A stretch of DNA of 64,000 nt from Maribacter aquimaris (lineage in GTDB: Bacteria > Bacteroidota > Bacteroidia > Flavobacteriales > Flavobacteriaceae), in the NCBI RefSeq assembly GCF_014596745.1, contig NZ_JABTCF010000001.1, positions 186,001-250,000 of the forward strand, read 5' to 3'. Both the position numbers and the translations under genes were made by a program. Every line of letters begins with the position of its first letter. The first letter of the stretch is position 1. Positions 7,127 to 15,583 of the stretch are shown in pieces. Below the pieces are notes generated by a model, which worked only from the letters and a program-made list of their open reading frames with translations, was not told the DNA's origin and made no database searches.

Positions 7127-9381
7127 ACTTCTACAGTTTTAGATGGATTTTCAGTGAGTATCTTAACAAAGTTTCCACGCATTCCTGTTCCTCCCATAAT
7201 GGGATCAATGGCCACTTGACTGATCAATTGTGTATCACTGGCGCCCTTGCCATGTGCACGACCCAATTTTTTGTTGTTATGCCCAAAACCATGGACCATA
7301 TATACGGAATCCCATCGGATCCTCTCGGTAACACGAACCCGAATAGGAAATGAGGATTGGACCCCATCCTGATTCTCTAGCCAAACGTATTGTCCTTTCT
7401 TCAAACCAAGTATTCGAGCCACCTTTGGATTGACCCACAGGTCGTTCTCACTCTTTAAATCGTTGAGATTGGGGTTGTTTACCGTTCTACTGAAGGTATG
7501 CATGGGTGATCTACCATAATTCAATCGATAGTATCCCGGTGCAGGCTCTGGGTGTTTCGTATACTTGGGCATAGGGTTAAATCCCTCTCTTTCCAAAGCT
7601 GCCGAGTAGAACTCTATTTTACCACTATCGGTATAGAATTCATAATCCTGTCCTTCTTCCAAATACATAGGGCCAGACTTTCTTGGGAATTTTTTCACCC
7701 CTATTTTTTCCATTTCCTCCAAGGAGGTTCCCATTTGTTTCAATTGCCAAGCAATGACTTCTTTATAATCATCATATTTAAAATAGTCGTGCAGGCCCAG
7801 TTTTTCCCCCAATTGTTTGGCAATCCACCAAGCCGGTTTCGAATCGAATCTTGGTGGAACCGCGGGCATTCGCAAGGCAATGGAGGGTTCCCGATTGGTG
7901 GCTGATCGAATGCCATCATAACGTTCCAAATAGGTACATTCGGGCAAAACCACATCGGCATACCCAGTGATCTCCATAGGCATGGTATCTACGACCACCA
8001 TAAAATCCAACGCATTGATAGCCTCTTCCAATAACTTTTTGTTCGGAATGGAATTGTTCAAATTGGTGCCGGCCACCAACCATGCCTTTATAGGGTATGC
8101 ATTCTCCTCTGAAGGTAAAGAGGCCCTTATGAGCTCATTGGTAATGCCCATTTCTGCAAAAGGATATTTTTCACCAATTTCTTGCCAACCCCATTTTGGG
8201 GTAGGATAGGGGGGATGGGGAAACTTCGGAATACTTATTTTCTCCTTGAAGTAGAATCCGCCCCTACGGCCCCAAGAACCTAATAGTCCATTCAATATGG
8301 CCATAGCCCTTGCCCGTTGGGTATCGTCCCCATACCAAGTCACATGGCGTCCTGGATGTATTATGGTTGCAGGGGCGGCTGCGGCCATAATCCGTGCCGT
8401 TTTTCTGATTTCCTCAGGCTTTATTGTGGTAACACCATAGGCCCATTCTGGAGTGTACTCCTGTACGTGGTCTTTTAACTCCTCAAATCCCAGGGTATAC
8501 CTATCCACATATTCCTTATCATATAAATTCTCGTTTATTATGACATTCATCCAGGCGAGCAATAAGGCAATATCGGTAGAAGGCTTGATGGCCAACCAAT
8601 GTTGCGACTTACTTGCTGCCGTTGAAAGTCGCGGATCCACCGTGATAATGGTAGCACCACGATCAATGGCATCTGACATTTCCTGTACTTGGGTATTATG
8701 CATGTTCTCACCAATATGAGACCCTATCAATACCAGACATTTCGTGTCCCGTATATCGGTTGGTTCCGGTGAACCCACCCATGACCCAAAAGTTAGGCTA
8801 AAGCCTGCCTCCCTTGGCCCGCGACACTGTGCATATGCCGGCTCCGCTATACTTTCAGAGCCGAAAGCCTTGAATAAATGTTCAAAATGGGAGCCTGGGG
8901 ATCCATGTTTCAGTAATCCTAAACTCTCAGCACCGTATTCTTTCTTTATCCCCTTCATTTTTGTTGCGATCAAGGTCAATGCCTCATCCCAATCCGTTTC
9001 CACAAAAGTTTCCTCACCATCGATAACCTTTCGCACTAAGGGTTTCCTTAAACGATCGTTGTCGGTATACATACCAACACCACCAGTTCCGCGGGGACAT
9101 AGCCTTCCGTTGCAATGGGGGTCAATATCGTTACCTATGATTTTATGAATGGTACCCTTACTGTCAGCATGCACCCATCCGGCACATTTCCAAAAGCATA
9201 CCTCACAATAGGTTGCAGTCTGTCTTAATTTTTCAAGGGAATCCTCCAATGCAAATCCCTCTAAATAGGAATTTACACCCATGGATTCCAATGACGTAGC
9301 CGCAACAGCTACACCTCCAAAACCTAATGCGGAAATCTTAATAAATTTTCTTCTTGACGTACCCATAGACTTTTTAATCAA
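7123..9381 (-). CDS. Tat-exported molybdopterin oxidoreductase, PsrA/PhsA-like
   Basis: 752 residues. The N-terminus carries a twin-arginine signal (SRRKFIK at 9-15, followed by a hydrophobic stretch), placing it in the periplasm; this argues against the cytoplasmic SoeA type. Cys59, 62, 66 and 95 bind the proximal [4Fe-4S] cluster. Cys186 in AQCRGPREA is the probable molybdenum ligand. The rest is the usual bis-MGD fold, ending with the cofactor-capping domain (DLWVNPKVARILGLKKGQ). The family reduces or oxidises sulfur oxyanions, polysulfide or arsenicals. Adjacent sulfur genes favour thiosulfate, tetrathionate or polysulfide; an arsenic enzyme cannot be excluded. First gene of the operon, behind an unusual palindrome-rich regulatory region (9391-9492). 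Confidence 0.9.
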   Translation of the reverse strand: MIKKSMGTSRRKFIKISALGFGGVAVAATSLESMGVNSYLEGFALEDSLEKLRQTATYCEVCFWKCAGWVHADSKGTIHKIIGNDIDPHCNGRLCPRGTGGVGMYTDNDRLRKPLVRKVIDGEETFVETDWDEALTLIATKMKGIKKEYGAESLGLLKHGSPGSHFEHLFKAFGSESIAEPAYAQCRGPREAGFSLTFGSWVGSPEPTDIRDTKCLVLIGSHIGENMHNTQVQEMSDAIDRGATIITVDPRLSTAASKSQHWLAIKPSTDIALLLAWMNVIINENLYDKEYVDRYTLGFEELKDHVQEYTPEWAYGVTTIKPEEIRKTARIMAAAAPATIIHPGRHVTWYGDDTQRARAMAILNGLLGSWGRRGGFYFKEKISIPKFPHPPYPTPKWGWQEIGEKYPFAEMGITNELIRASLPSEENAYPIKAWLVAGTNLNNSIPNKKLLEEAINALDFMVVVDTMPMEITGYADVVLPECTYLERYDGIRSATNREPSIALRMPAVPPRFDSKPAWWIAKQLGEKLGLHDYFKYDDYKEVIAWQLKQMGTSLEEMEKIGVKKFPRKSGPMYLEEGQDYEFYTDSGKIEFYSAALEREGFNPMPKYTKHPEPAPGYYRLNYGRSPMHTFSRTVNNPNLNDLKSENDLWVNPKVARILGLKKGQYVWLENQDGVQSSFPIRVRVTERIRWDSVYMVHGFGHNNKKLGRAHGKGASDTQLISQVAIDPIMGGTGMRGNFVKILTENPSKTVEV

Positions 9382-9390
9382 ATTCTAAAG

Positions 9391-9492
9391 TGCAATATTG
9401 CATGCGTAGGAATGTAAATTTACACACCTCTATAGCTTTAAATAATGATAATTATCATGTTTTCAGTAAGTTAAGTGTAACAAATGTTACAC
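9391..9492. promoter_or_regulatory. Cluster of four perfect palindromes between the divergent operons
   Basis: The 169-bp divergent gap holds TGCAATATTGCA (9391-9402), TGTAAATTTACA (9413-9424), ATGATAATTATCAT (9445-9458) and GTGTAACAAATGTTACAC (9475-9492). The last has the TGTAAC-N4-GTTACA form of Crp/Fnr-family sites. The third, read as 9441-9459, matches 15 of 19 positions of the Fur consensus. Their centres lie 22, 33 and 32 bp apart, close to multiples of 11, so all would face the same side of the helix. Candidate operators controlling both the oxidoreductase operon and the cytochrome by oxygen/redox state and iron. Confidence 0.6.
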
Positions 9493-9522
9493 AGGAATCC
9501 CTTTTAAAACTGATTTAAATTG

Positions 9523-9530
9523 TAATTTTG
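9523..9530 (+). promoter_or_regulatory. -7 element of the multihaem cytochrome gene
   Basis: TAATTTTG fits TAnnTTTG, 20 bp before ATG 9551. The Crp/Fnr-like palindrome is centred about 53 bp upstream of the expected start site, a position compatible with activation. Confidence 0.5.
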
Positions 9531-9550
9531 ATAAGGAAAACCAAAGGTTT

Positions 9551-11449
9551 ATGAAGAAGAATGCATTTGGGAATATAAAAAAAGTTGCCGTTGCATTATT
9601 GATCTTGATGGTGTTGGGTGCCCTAATTTTCATAAAATATTGGGGCTTTGGAAACATAGGGAGTGCGGCACCTTCAGAGTATGTTGATATCTCACCTACT
9701 TCAGAGAGTTGTCTGCAATGCCACTCCAATACGAGTGGTTTTTCTGATTATCACAATCCTGAATTCATAGGTTGTATGAGTTGCCATCTGGGTAATGGGA
9801 AGGAATCGGACAAGAACAAATCACATGAGGGAATGGTACTTATCCCCGGTAACCTCAGTAACGCCTCCGAAACCTGTGGAAAATGCCATCCGAATGAATT
9901 GTCAAAAATAAAGGTCTCCCTAATGACAACGAATAGTGGTATCGTGGCCGTGGATAAATATATTTTTGGCGAAGCTGAAACCCCTAATGACCATTACCAT
10001 ATAAAAGATATAAAGCATACCGCCTCTGAAAAACACTTGCGGGACCTATGTGCCAATTGTCATTTGGGGGCAGACAAAACGGAGTTCGGGAAAATTACCC
10101 AATTGAGTCGTGGTGGTGGCTGTATCGCGTGTCATTTGAACTATACCAAGGAGGCCCATAACGAATTGACCCAATATCTCGATTCCAATAATAAAACGAT
10201 TCCAAAGACCCATCCCTCTGCCGACATCTTCGTGAATGACCTTCACTGCTTTGGATGCCATAGTCGATCCAGTCGAATATCAACCAATTATGAAGGTTGG
10301 CAAGAAACCCTATTGGATGAAGAGGATGTCCAAAATAAACCGAATTATCGGGTTATGGAAGATTTGAGGGTTTATGCCAAAAAGGAGGCCGATGTACACC
10401 ATACCAACAATATGCTATGTGTTGATTGTCATTCCAGCCATGAAGTAATGGGTAATGGCATATCCTATGCCCATGAGGAACAAGCGGTTACCTTGAAGTG
10501 TTCCGATTGTCATTATAAGGAAAAACCACAAACAATCCCCTATGATTCCCTTGATCAAGAATCCCTACTGGTTTTTATGCACAGGAAATACACCCATACC
10601 GATAAACCCATACTGGTAGCCGAAAATGACGGTCACCCTTTGGTTAATTCGTATATGGAGGGTGACCAAGCCTATTTGGTCGGCAAAAAAGATGGTAGGC
10701 TCCATAAGATAAAACCGCAATCTGAAAGCTGTTCACGGGATAGTGCCCACAAGAATGTCAGTTGCGCTACATGTCATTCGTCCTGGACCAACAAATGTAT
10801 TGGTTGTCATAATGTATTTGATAAAAAAGACCCTAACGGATTTGACTTGCTCGATAAAACAAATGTCACCGGGCAATGGGTAGAGCATGTCGCGGAATTT
10901 TTGACTTCATACCCCACATTGGGGGTTAGGGAATCCGAGGATGGTAAAAGGTACGAGCCAGCCATCCCTGGAATGATCATGACCCTTGATAAGGGGAGTT
11001 TCGAATCGGATCGGGCAGGGGAGGATGTTTCCTTTCATCGCCTATATGCCCCAAATTCGCCACATACAACCACAAAGTCCGTCAGGGACTGTAAATCGTG
11101 CCATTCAAACCCCACAGCCTTAGGCTATGGAAATGGGAAATTGATATATAACACATCGACAGGCAAGGGTCAATGGGAATTTACACCGGAATATGCCATG
11201 AATCCCAATGATAATTTACCCGAAGATGCTTGGATTGGTTTTATGAATTCCCGGAATCAAGATAAGGTCAATACCACCCGGACCGATTTTAGACCCTTGT
11301 CCATCAAGGAACAAAAACGGATGCTATTGGTCGGGGCTTGTTTACAATGCCACTCCGATAATTCCAAGGTAATGCGGCAAAGTCTGGGGAATTTCCAGTA
11401 TCTCCTCGATAATATGGATGCGCGTTGCATACGACCGAACAATCCTTAA
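9551..11449 (+). CDS. Membrane-anchored dodecahaem cytochrome c
   Basis: 632 residues. A membrane helix at about 11-30 acts as an uncleaved anchor, and the remainder should be periplasmic. Twelve CxxCH motifs are present, reading in order CLQCH, CMSCH, CGKCH, CANCH, CIACH, CFGCH, CVDCH, CSDCH, CATCH, CIGCH, CKSCH and CLQCH. Motif spacing resembles the octahaem tetrathionate reductase/hydroxylamine oxidoreductase-like multihaem families, but I cannot place it in a named one. It is the only gene transcribed away from the molybdenum operon, with which it shares the regulatory gap. It probably exchanges electrons with that complex or the quinone pool. It might instead be a sulfur or nitrogen oxyanion enzyme. 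Confidence 0.9.
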   Translation: MKKNAFGNIKKVAVALLILMVLGALIFIKYWGFGNIGSAAPSEYVDISPTSESCLQCHSNTSGFSDYHNPEFIGCMSCHLGNGKESDKNKSHEGMVLIPGNLSNASETCGKCHPNELSKIKVSLMTTNSGIVAVDKYIFGEAETPNDHYHIKDIKHTASEKHLRDLCANCHLGADKTEFGKITQLSRGGGCIACHLNYTKEAHNELTQYLDSNNKTIPKTHPSADIFVNDLHCFGCHSRSSRISTNYEGWQETLLDEEDVQNKPNYRVMEDLRVYAKKEADVHHTNNMLCVDCHSSHEVMGNGISYAHEEQAVTLKCSDCHYKEKPQTIPYDSLDQESLLVFMHRKYTHTDKPILVAENDGHPLVNSYMEGDQAYLVGKKDGRLHKIKPQSESCSRDSAHKNVSCATCHSSWTNKCIGCHNVFDKKDPNGFDLLDKTNVTGQWVEHVAEFLTSYPTLGVRESEDGKRYEPAIPGMIMTLDKGSFESDRAGEDVSFHRLYAPNSPHTTTKSVRDCKSCHSNPTALGYGNGKLIYNTSTGKGQWEFTPEYAMNPNDNLPEDAWIGFMNSRNQDKVNTTRTDFRPLSIKEQKRMLLVGACLQCHSDNSKVMRQSLGNFQYLLDNMDARCIRPNNP

Positions 11450-11541
11450 TAATGTAAAAAACACTTCGAGGAGCTCTTCTTTCTTAACTATATGATTTTA
11501 ATATTCATCATCTAACGGTGGTCTCGGAAGTATTCCTACTG

Positions 11542-11569
11542 ATAACCCTATGGTTATGCCTTATTTTTT
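11542..11569 (+). terminator. Possible terminator after the cytochrome gene
   Basis: ATAACC (11542-11547) pairs with GGTTAT (11552-11557), followed by a T-rich run to 11569. The stem is short and lies about 90 bp past the cytochrome stop; it could equally be an operator half of the adjoining iron promoter. Confidence 0.35.
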
Positions 11570-11586
11570 AGATTAGACTAAAAATA
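11565..11586 (+). promoter_or_regulatory. DtxR/IdeR-type operator in the feo operon promoter
   Basis: TTAGATTAGACTAAAAATA (11568-11586) matches 14 of 19 positions of the DtxR/IdeR consensus TTAGGTTAGSCTAACCTAA. Seen as an inverted repeat it is TTTTTAG-N6-CTAAAAA (11565-11584). It lies immediately upstream of the -7 element, where a bound repressor would block RNA polymerase. The first gene of the operon encodes a DtxR-family protein, so metal-dependent autoregulation is likely. Confidence 0.6.
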
Positions 11587-11591
11587 TTTTA

Positions 11592-11599
11592 TATTTTTG
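11592..11599 (+). promoter_or_regulatory. -7 element of the feo operon
   Basis: TATTTTTG fits TAnnTTTG. Transcription would begin near 11606, so the in-frame codon at 11597 cannot be the start and ATG 11615 is chosen for the regulator. Confidence 0.55.
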
Positions 11600-11614
11600 C
11601 TAAAAATTATTGTC

Positions 11615-12268
11615 ATGTTATCCCAGGCCGAGGAAAATTATTTAAAGGAGATCTATGCATTGGGCGAAGAAACCCAGAAACTGGTGAGTACCAATTCGAT
11701 AGCAAAAAAAATGAGGACCAAGGCATCTTCCGCGACCGATATGCTTCAGAAACTTGCCAATAAAGGATTGGTGGACTACACAAAATACAAAGGGGCCAGA
11801 CTCTCTAAAAAAGGGGAAACCAGGGCGATGGTCATTGTGCGAAAACATCGTTTATGGGAAACCTTCTTGGTGGACAAGCTTGGTTTTAGTTGGGATGAGG
11901 TACATGACATCGCAGAACAATTGGAACATATTCAATCGAAAACATTGACCGATAGACTCGATGCTTTCCTGGAATATCCTTCCCATGATCCCCATGGCCA
12001 TCCCATACCCAACACAAACGGTAAAATCGTTGCTTCGGAGAGCATTATACTCGCGGAGTTGAAAGTAGACCAAGAAGGGATTGTAGTTGGGGTAAAGGAT
12101 GCCTCGGATAGTTTTTTGAAATATTTGAACAAGATCAATATTACCATTGGGGATACCATTAAAATAGTGGAAATAGAACCCTTTGATAATTCTGTGACAA
12201 TCGATAACAATGCACAACAAATCACAATCTCCGGAAATGTTGCTAAAAACCTCTATATAAAAAGCTAA
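11615..12268 (+). CDS. DtxR/MntR-family metal-dependent transcriptional regulator
   Basis: 217 residues from the ATG giving MLSQAEENYLKEIY. The N-terminal winged helix (about 5-65) is followed by the dimerisation/metal domain with the ligand-type motif HRLWETFLVDKLGF...VHDIAEQLEH (about 80-110), the loop DPHGHPIP, and a C-terminal SH3-like/FeoA-like domain. The residues matching MntR Asp8 and Glu11 are Asn and Lys, so the metal site differs from MntR; an iron or manganese sensor is possible. It heads an operon with the DtxR-FeoA fusion and split feoB. Its stop overlaps the next ATG by one base. A DtxR-like box lies in its own promoter. Confidence 0.88.
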   Translation: MLSQAEENYLKEIYALGEETQKLVSTNSIAKKMRTKASSATDMLQKLANKGLVDYTKYKGARLSKKGETRAMVIVRKHRLWETFLVDKLGFSWDEVHDIAEQLEHIQSKTLTDRLDAFLEYPSHDPHGHPIPNTNGKIVASESIILAELKVDQEGIVVGVKDASDSFLKYLNKINITIGDTIKIVEIEPFDNSVTIDNNAQQITISGNVAKNLYIKS

Positions 12269-13287
12269 TGAACACATACGATCCACTTTTGGCACTTTTG
12301 GTATTCTTGGGTATTTGCCTATTGGGCTTTCTGTTTTTCAGGCCTAATAACGGCTGGTTCTGGTTGATCAACAAAGGATCCCAGTCCACCGATAAAATAA
12401 TTGTCGAAGATATCCTTAAACGATTATACCACAATGAAAATGCAGGCAAATATCTGAATATCAATGATATTGTACGCACACTGAAACAAAGTGACAAAAT
12501 GGTCATTGATAGTATCGATAATATGGCCACCTTAGGATTGGTACGCATTTCAGGCGATGTTGTGAAATTGACGAAATCGGGCAGCGATTATGCCTTGCGG
12601 ATTATAAGGGCGCATAGATTATGGGAAAGATATCTAGCCGATAAAACCGGTTTTAACAAGACCGAATGGCATCAACGGGCCGAAAGAAAAGAGCATGAGT
12701 TATCTATGGATGAAACCAACCTCTTGGCCCATAAACTGGGCAATCCACAATTTGACCCGCATGGGGATCCCATACCCACCATAACCGGTAAAATGGCTGA
12801 ATTAAAGGGGGTTCCCGTATCCGAATTAAAGACGCATACTATTGGAAGGATAATCCATATAAAAGACAAACCCGATATCATTTACAAACAGATAATGGCC
12901 GAAAACATCCATATAGGCTCCATTATACGGGTCGTTGAAAAATCCCCGGAACGGATTGTTTTCCATTCCGAAGGGGAGGCTTTTAAGTTGGCACCGATTA
13001 TGGCGGGTAATATTACGGTTTCCATTTTGGAAAAAAATATTTCCTATGAGGAAGATATTTTAAGGCTCAATATCCTAAAGGAGAATGAAAAAGCAAAAAT
13101 TATCGGTATTTCAAAGGAAATTAGGGGAGAAAGTAGAAGACGGTTATTGGACCTTGGATTTGTAAAGGGAGCCAATGTAAGTATTGATCTTTTAAACCCA
13201 TTGGGTGAGCCCAAAGCTTATTTGATAAAAGGAACAAGTATTGCCTTGAGAAACGATCAGGCATCTAAAATTTTAATTAAAAAATAG
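12268..13287 (+). CDS. Membrane-anchored DtxR-FeoA fusion protein
   Basis: 339 residues. An N-terminal membrane helix (about 6-24) is followed by a DtxR-like winged helix (about 45-105) and metal/dimerisation domain (HRLWERYLADKTGF, AERKEH, DPHGDPIPT; about 110-180). After a linker come an SH3-like segment and a C-terminal FeoA domain (about 262-339; RRRLLDLGFVKGANVSI, KGTSIALRND). FeoA is a small partner of the ferrous iron transporter FeoB. The fusion therefore joins a DNA-binding-type sensor to a transporter accessory module at the membrane. I recall similar fusions in Bacteroidota. Whether the membrane-held HTH still binds DNA is unknown; it may only sense iron. The gene overlaps the previous stop and is followed 3 bp later by feoB. 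Confidence 0.88.
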   Translation: MNTYDPLLALLVFLGICLLGFLFFRPNNGWFWLINKGSQSTDKIIVEDILKRLYHNENAGKYLNINDIVRTLKQSDKMVIDSIDNMATLGLVRISGDVVKLTKSGSDYALRIIRAHRLWERYLADKTGFNKTEWHQRAERKEHELSMDETNLLAHKLGNPQFDPHGDPIPTITGKMAELKGVPVSELKTHTIGRIIHIKDKPDIIYKQIMAENIHIGSIIRVVEKSPERIVFHSEGEAFKLAPIMAGNITVSILEKNISYEEDILRLNILKENEKAKIIGISKEIRGESRRRLLDLGFVKGANVSIDLLNPLGEPKAYLIKGTSIALRNDQASKILIKK

Positions 13288-13290
13288 GTC

Positions 13291-14067
13291 ATGGAAGTTA
13301 AACCTAAAAGTGCATGTGATAGCTGTGCGCATTTCAATGCGGCCGGATTAAAAAAATTAGGGGTGGACACCTCCTCTTTTGACCATGTTATTGCGTTGGC
13401 CGGAAATCCGAATACAGGTAAAAGTACCGTTTTCAATGCCCTTACCGGTTTGCGTCAACATACGGGAAACTGGCCCGGTAAAACGGTAACCAGGGCAGAA
13501 GGTGGATTTGAATACAATAATGAAAAATACAAACTGGTGGATTTGCCGGGCACCTATTCCTTATTATCGACTTCCGAAGATGAGGAAGTAGCCCGAAACT
13601 TCATTCTTTTTGGGAAACCTACAGTTACGGTAATCGTAGTGGACGCCAGTAGATTGGAAAGAAATCTGAACTTGGTTTTACAGATATTGGAAATTACCGA
13701 TCGGGCGGTGCTATGCCTAAACCTAATGGATGAGGCCAAACGTAACGATATAGAGATAAACACGCGTACGTTAGCGCGCGACCTCGGCATTCCTGTGGTT
13801 CCCGCAAGTGCTCGATACAATGAGGGAATCCCTGAATTGATACAGACCATCAGTGAGGTTGCCAATGGTACGATCGTTTGCAAACCCCATCGCATTAAGA
13901 ATATCCCAAAAAATATTGAAAAAGCTGTTGAGGATTTAAGTGTGGAAATCCTTAAGGAATATCCCGATATGCCTAACAGTCGTTGGATTGCCTTTCGCCT
14001 TTTGGAAGGTGACCAACACATCATTAATTTACTCCAAACCGGTGAATTTGAAGAATATATCTCATGA
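13291..14067 (+). CDS. feoB: FeoB, N-terminal GTPase part (split feoB)
   Basis: 258 residues: the G-protein half of the ferrous iron transporter. It has G1 GNPNTGKST (about 38-46), switch region [11 protein letters not shown]3 DLPG (84-87), G4 NLMD (about 143) and a helical GDI-type region after 180. Before G1 is a short extension with CxxC (Cys9, Cys12). It stops at 14067, and the membrane half starts at ATG 14064 with a 4-bp ATGA overlap. Because this is a clean stop/start overlap with no residual homologous overlap, the split looks like a genuine two-gene arrangement rather than a sequencing frameshift. Both proteins presumably reassemble at the inner membrane to drive Fe(II) uptake. Confidence 0.9.
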   Translation: MEVKPKSACDSCAHFNAAGLKKLGVDTSSFDHVIALAGNPNTGKSTVFNALTGLRQHTGNWPGKTVTRAEGGFEYNNEKYKLVDLPGTYSLLSTSEDEEVARNFILFGKPTVTVIVVDASRLERNLNLVLQILEITDRAVLCLNLMDEAKRNDIEINTRTLARDLGIPVVPASARYNEGIPELIQTISEVANGTIVCKPHRIKNIPKNIEKAVEDLSVEILKEYPDMPNSRWIAFRLLEGDQHIINLLQTGEFEEYIS

Positions 14068-15482
14068 AGCAAAAGAATATAGACAATATCATAGCCCTCT
14101 CCAATGATCTTCGTTGGCAAATCGGTGACGAATTCCATGATAACCTTGCTGAGGGTATATACGCCGATGCAGCCGAAATCGTAAAGGTATCCGTTCACAA
14201 GCCGAATGGCGACAATAGATTGCGATTAGATGCCAAAATCGATAAGATCATCACCAGTAAAACATGGGGGTTCCCCTTAATGTTCCTTATTTTGGCGGTC
14301 GTACTTTGGTTGACCATTGTTGGTGCCAATTACCCTTCCTCAATGCTGGCGGAATTGCTTTTAAATACCATTCATCCGGCATTGAAGGGATATGCATCGG
14401 CCTTAGGTTTACCTTGGTGGCTCGATGGTTTTTTAATTGACGGTGTTTATATGGCTGTAGCTTGGGTCATTGCAGTGATGTTGCCCCCAATGGCCATATT
14501 TTTCCCATTGTTTACGCTTCTGGAGGATTTCGGTTACCTACCACGGGTCGCTTTTAATCTAGACCATTTATTCAAATTATCGGGAGCCCATGGCAAACAG
14601 GCCCTTACCATGAGTATGGGTTTTGGTTGTAATGCCGCCGGTGTCGTTGCAACGCGGATCATCGATAGTCCACGGGAACGTTTGATCGCCATTATCACGA
14701 ACAATTTTTCGCTCTGTAACGGGCGTTGGCCTACCCAAATCTTGATTGCCACCATATTTATAGGTGCTACCGTACCGGCTTCCTTTGCGGGTATTGCTTC
14801 CCTAGGGGCTGTTATTGGTGTCGCCGTACTCGGTATTTGTTTTATGTTCCTGACCTCATGGGCGTTATCAAAAACCGTGTTAAAGGGAGAGGTCTCTACA
14901 TTCAACCTTGAATTACCGCCATATCGCCCACCAAGGTTCTGGAAAACGATTTACACCTCGATCATTGATAGAACGCTTATCGTTCTTTGGCGAGCCATCG
15001 TTTTTGCTGCCCCCGCGGGTGCTGTAATTTGGCTTATTTCCAATATCCATGTCGGGGATTTAAGTATTGCAGCTTGGATGATTGATTCCTTTGACGGATT
15101 TGCATTCCTTTTTGGTTTGAATGGGGTGATCCTAGTGGCTTATATCGTCGCGATTCCTGCCAATGAAATCGTGATACCCACCATCTTGATGCTTACGGTC
15201 TTGGTTACCGGAATCTCAGGTGGGGCAGGGGCTGGCGTGATGTTCGAATTGGACTCGGCCAATGCGACCGGTGAAATCCTTAGAGCTGGGGGATGGACGT
15301 TATTGACAGCCGTCAACCTCATGTTGTTCAGCTTGTTGCACAACCCCTGCAGTACAACGATCTATACCATTTATAAGGAAACCAAAAGTGTGAAATGGAC
15401 GGTTGTAGCTTCCATTTTACCTGTGATTTTAGGCTTCGTGGTAACATTTCTTGTAGCCCAAGTATGGAGGTTGTTCGCTTAG
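14064..15482 (+). CDS. feoB: FeoB, C-terminal membrane part (split feoB)
   Basis: 472 residues. After about 75 cytoplasmic residues come the gate domains: [25 protein letters not shown], then [21 protein letters not shown] with the conserved transport Cys (about residue 191), and a second gate block near the C-terminus ([11 protein letters not shown]). About eight membrane helices are visible. It lacks a GTPase domain, which is supplied by the preceding gene. The two together equal a normal full-length FeoB of about 700 residues. Last gene of the operon. Confidence 0.92.
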   Translation: MKQKNIDNIIALSNDLRWQIGDEFHDNLAEGIYADAAEIVKVSVHKPNGDNRLRLDAKIDKIITSKTWGFPLMFLILAVVLWLTIVGANYPSSMLAELLLNTIHPALKGYASALGLPWWLDGFLIDGVYMAVAWVIAVMLPPMAIFFPLFTLLEDFGYLPRVAFNLDHLFKLSGAHGKQALTMSMGFGCNAAGVVATRIIDSPRERLIAIITNNFSLCNGRWPTQILIATIFIGATVPASFAGIASLGAVIGVAVLGICFMFLTSWALSKTVLKGEVSTFNLELPPYRPPRFWKTIYTSIIDRTLIVLWRAIVFAAPAGAVIWLISNIHVGDLSIAAWMIDSFDGFAFLFGLNGVILVAYIVAIPANEIVIPTILMLTVLVTGISGGAGAGVMFELDSANATGEILRAGGWTLLTAVNLMLFSLLHNPCSTTIYTIYKETKSVKWTVVASILPVILGFVVTFLVAQVWRLFA

Positions 15483-15583
15483 TATTTCCCCGAAGTAAAG
15501 AACAAAATGGTGCTTATCCATAAAAACCTTAGCGACCAATTATCAATAAGGATTAAATAGGTATATTGAACCTTTAAAAACAC

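Noticed and set aside
7552-9148. Several plus-strand reading frames inside the molybdopterin oxidoreductase gene
   Set aside because: They are shadows of the minus-strand gene, with no family resemblance and no start signals.
9391-9402. TGCAATATTGCA as the ribosome-binding hairpin of the oxidoreductase gene
   Set aside because: The palindrome has no loop, so it cannot form a hairpin as RNA of useful stability; kept as a DNA site candidate.
13291-15482. FeoB frameshift or sequencing error
   Set aside because: The two parts meet with a regular ATGA overlap and neither carries leftover sequence of the other; split FeoB is known in other bacteria.
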